Shown one piece after another: positions 63,488 to 64,000 of a DNA stretch of 64,000 nt; the stretch's first letter is position 1, and the number at the start of each line of letters is the position of its first letter. Made by a program: the position numbers and the translations under genes. The DNA is from Paraburkholderia sprentiae WSM5005 (GTDB lineage: Bacteria > Pseudomonadota > Gammaproteobacteria > Burkholderiales > Burkholderiaceae). The DNA lies in the NCBI RefSeq assembly GCF_001865575.2, contig NZ_CP017562.2:1922001-1986000 (forward strand), given 5' to 3'. The notes under the pieces were generated by a model that was given only the letters and a program-made list of their open reading frames with translations, was not told the origin of the DNA and searched no databases.

Positions 63488-64000
63488 CTAGCCGCTCTTC
63501 CTTCTGCGGTCCGCGCCCATCTCCAGGTCGATCCACGTCGGCGCATGGTCGCTCGCATGCGGCTCGCCCCGCACCCAGCGGTCGACGCCCGCATCGCGCA
63601 GGCGCGGCGCGAGATCGGCGCTCAGCAGCAGATGATCGATGCGCAGCCCCGAATTGGTGTCCCAATGACGGCGGAAATAATCCCAGAACGTGTACACGCG
63701 CTGCTCGCCGAAATGCGTGCGCAGCGCATCGGTCCAGCCTTGCGCGAGCAGCTTGCGATAACGCTCGCGGCTCTCAGGCTGCAGCAGCGCGTCCTTGAGC
63801 CATGAGCGCGGGTTGTAGATGTCTTCGTCGGTCGGCACGACGTTGAAGTCGCCCGCGATCACGACCGGGTGGCCGCTCTGGTAGAGCTGCGCCGCGTGCG
63901 CGATCAGGTGATCGAACCACGCTAGCTTGTAGTCGAACTTGGGGCCGGGCTGCGGATTGCCGTTCGGCAAGTACAGACACACGATCAGCACGCCGCCGAC
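63488..64000 (-). CDS. xthA: Exodeoxyribonuclease III, 5' end cut by window edge
   Basis: The C-terminal 170 codons of an AP endonuclease of the ExoIII family; the frame is open to the right edge. Motifs: 'CLYLPNGNPQPGPKFDYK', 'PVVIAGDFNVVPTDEDIYNP', 'YTFWDYF', 'LRIDHLLLS' and the catalytic 'ASDHAPTWIDLE'. It repairs abasic sites and has 3' exonuclease activity. The start codon lies outside the window. Confidence 0.95.
   Translation of the reverse strand, partial: VGGVLIVCLYLPNGNPQPGPKFDYKLAWFDHLIAHAAQLYQSGHPVVIAGDFNVVPTDEDIYNPRSWLKDALLQPESRERYRKLLAQGWTDALRTHFGEQRVYTFWDYFRRHWDTNSGLRIDHLLLSADLAPRLRDAGVDRWVRGEPHASDHAPTWIDLEMGADRRRKSG

Overview
This is a high-GC window, except for a few AT-richer stretches, that reads as a chromosome or chromid of a Burkholderiaceae bacterium, most likely Paraburkholderia, Burkholderia or Caballeronia. 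The evidence is the type VI secretion gene order, a DUF4148 periplasmic protein, a DUF6232 protein, a Burkholderia-type tyrosine recombinase remnant and Burkholderia-like versions of gnd, glgP and ltaE. No rRNA, tRNA or CRISPR array was seen.

Positions 1-25,386 hold one long leftward type VI secretion (T6SS) operon. In transcription order it is tssA, tssB, tssC, hcp, tagJ, tssE, tssF, tssG, clpV, a DUF4280 PAAR-like gene, vgrG, tagH (FHA domain), tssK, tssL (with an OmpA domain), tssM and tagF. A tail follows: an OmpA-domain protein, a secreted HExxH metallopeptidase-like protein, a His-Arg-Gly-His nuclease-like protein and a FecR-domain protein that runs off the left edge. The tail nuclease and peptidase are the best effector candidates. 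A 780-base AT-rich promoter region (25,387-26,166) separates this operon from a rightward one (26,167-28,610) encoding a sigma-like regulator, a PP2C phosphatase and a family 2 glycosyltransferase.

Positions 28,607-37,148 hold a leftward two-partner secretion operon: a secreted CHAT (caspase-like) TPR protease, an outer-membrane TpsB transporter, and a 1,519-residue TpsA hemagglutinin-like exoprotein with an MBG domain. The glycosyltransferase and exoprotein genes converge with overlapping stop codons. A transmembrane Ser/Thr kinase with a DUF4384 C-terminus (37,424-39,409) is divergent from the CHAT gene. The kinase, phosphatase, FHA protein and TagF together form the parts list of a T6SS threonine-phosphorylation switch, with the adhesin operon lying between kinase and phosphatase.

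Positions 39,447-44,400 are a scar of decayed mobile DNA: an mltA pseudogene with two frameshifts and an IS-truncated 3' end, IS110- and IS21-family transposase pieces, a LysR tail, an intact ferredoxin-like/metallo-hydrolase gene, a coiled-coil KfrA-like remnant and a multiply broken integrase. Singletons follow: an LRAT-like papain-fold protein, a membrane diguanylate cyclase and a DUF6232 protein.

From 48,368 to the right edge the content is ordinary chromosomal genes: glycogen phosphorylase, an MFS exporter, threonine aldolase, a LysM/LytM lipoprotein, a cupin, a DUF4148 protein, 6-phosphogluconate dehydrogenase, a DUF938 methyltransferase, a sirtuin, a short-chain dehydrogenase, a polysaccharide deacetylase, a Pr6Pr membrane protein, a CsbD-like protein and exonuclease III (cut by the right edge). 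Several strong stem-loops mark gene ends here.
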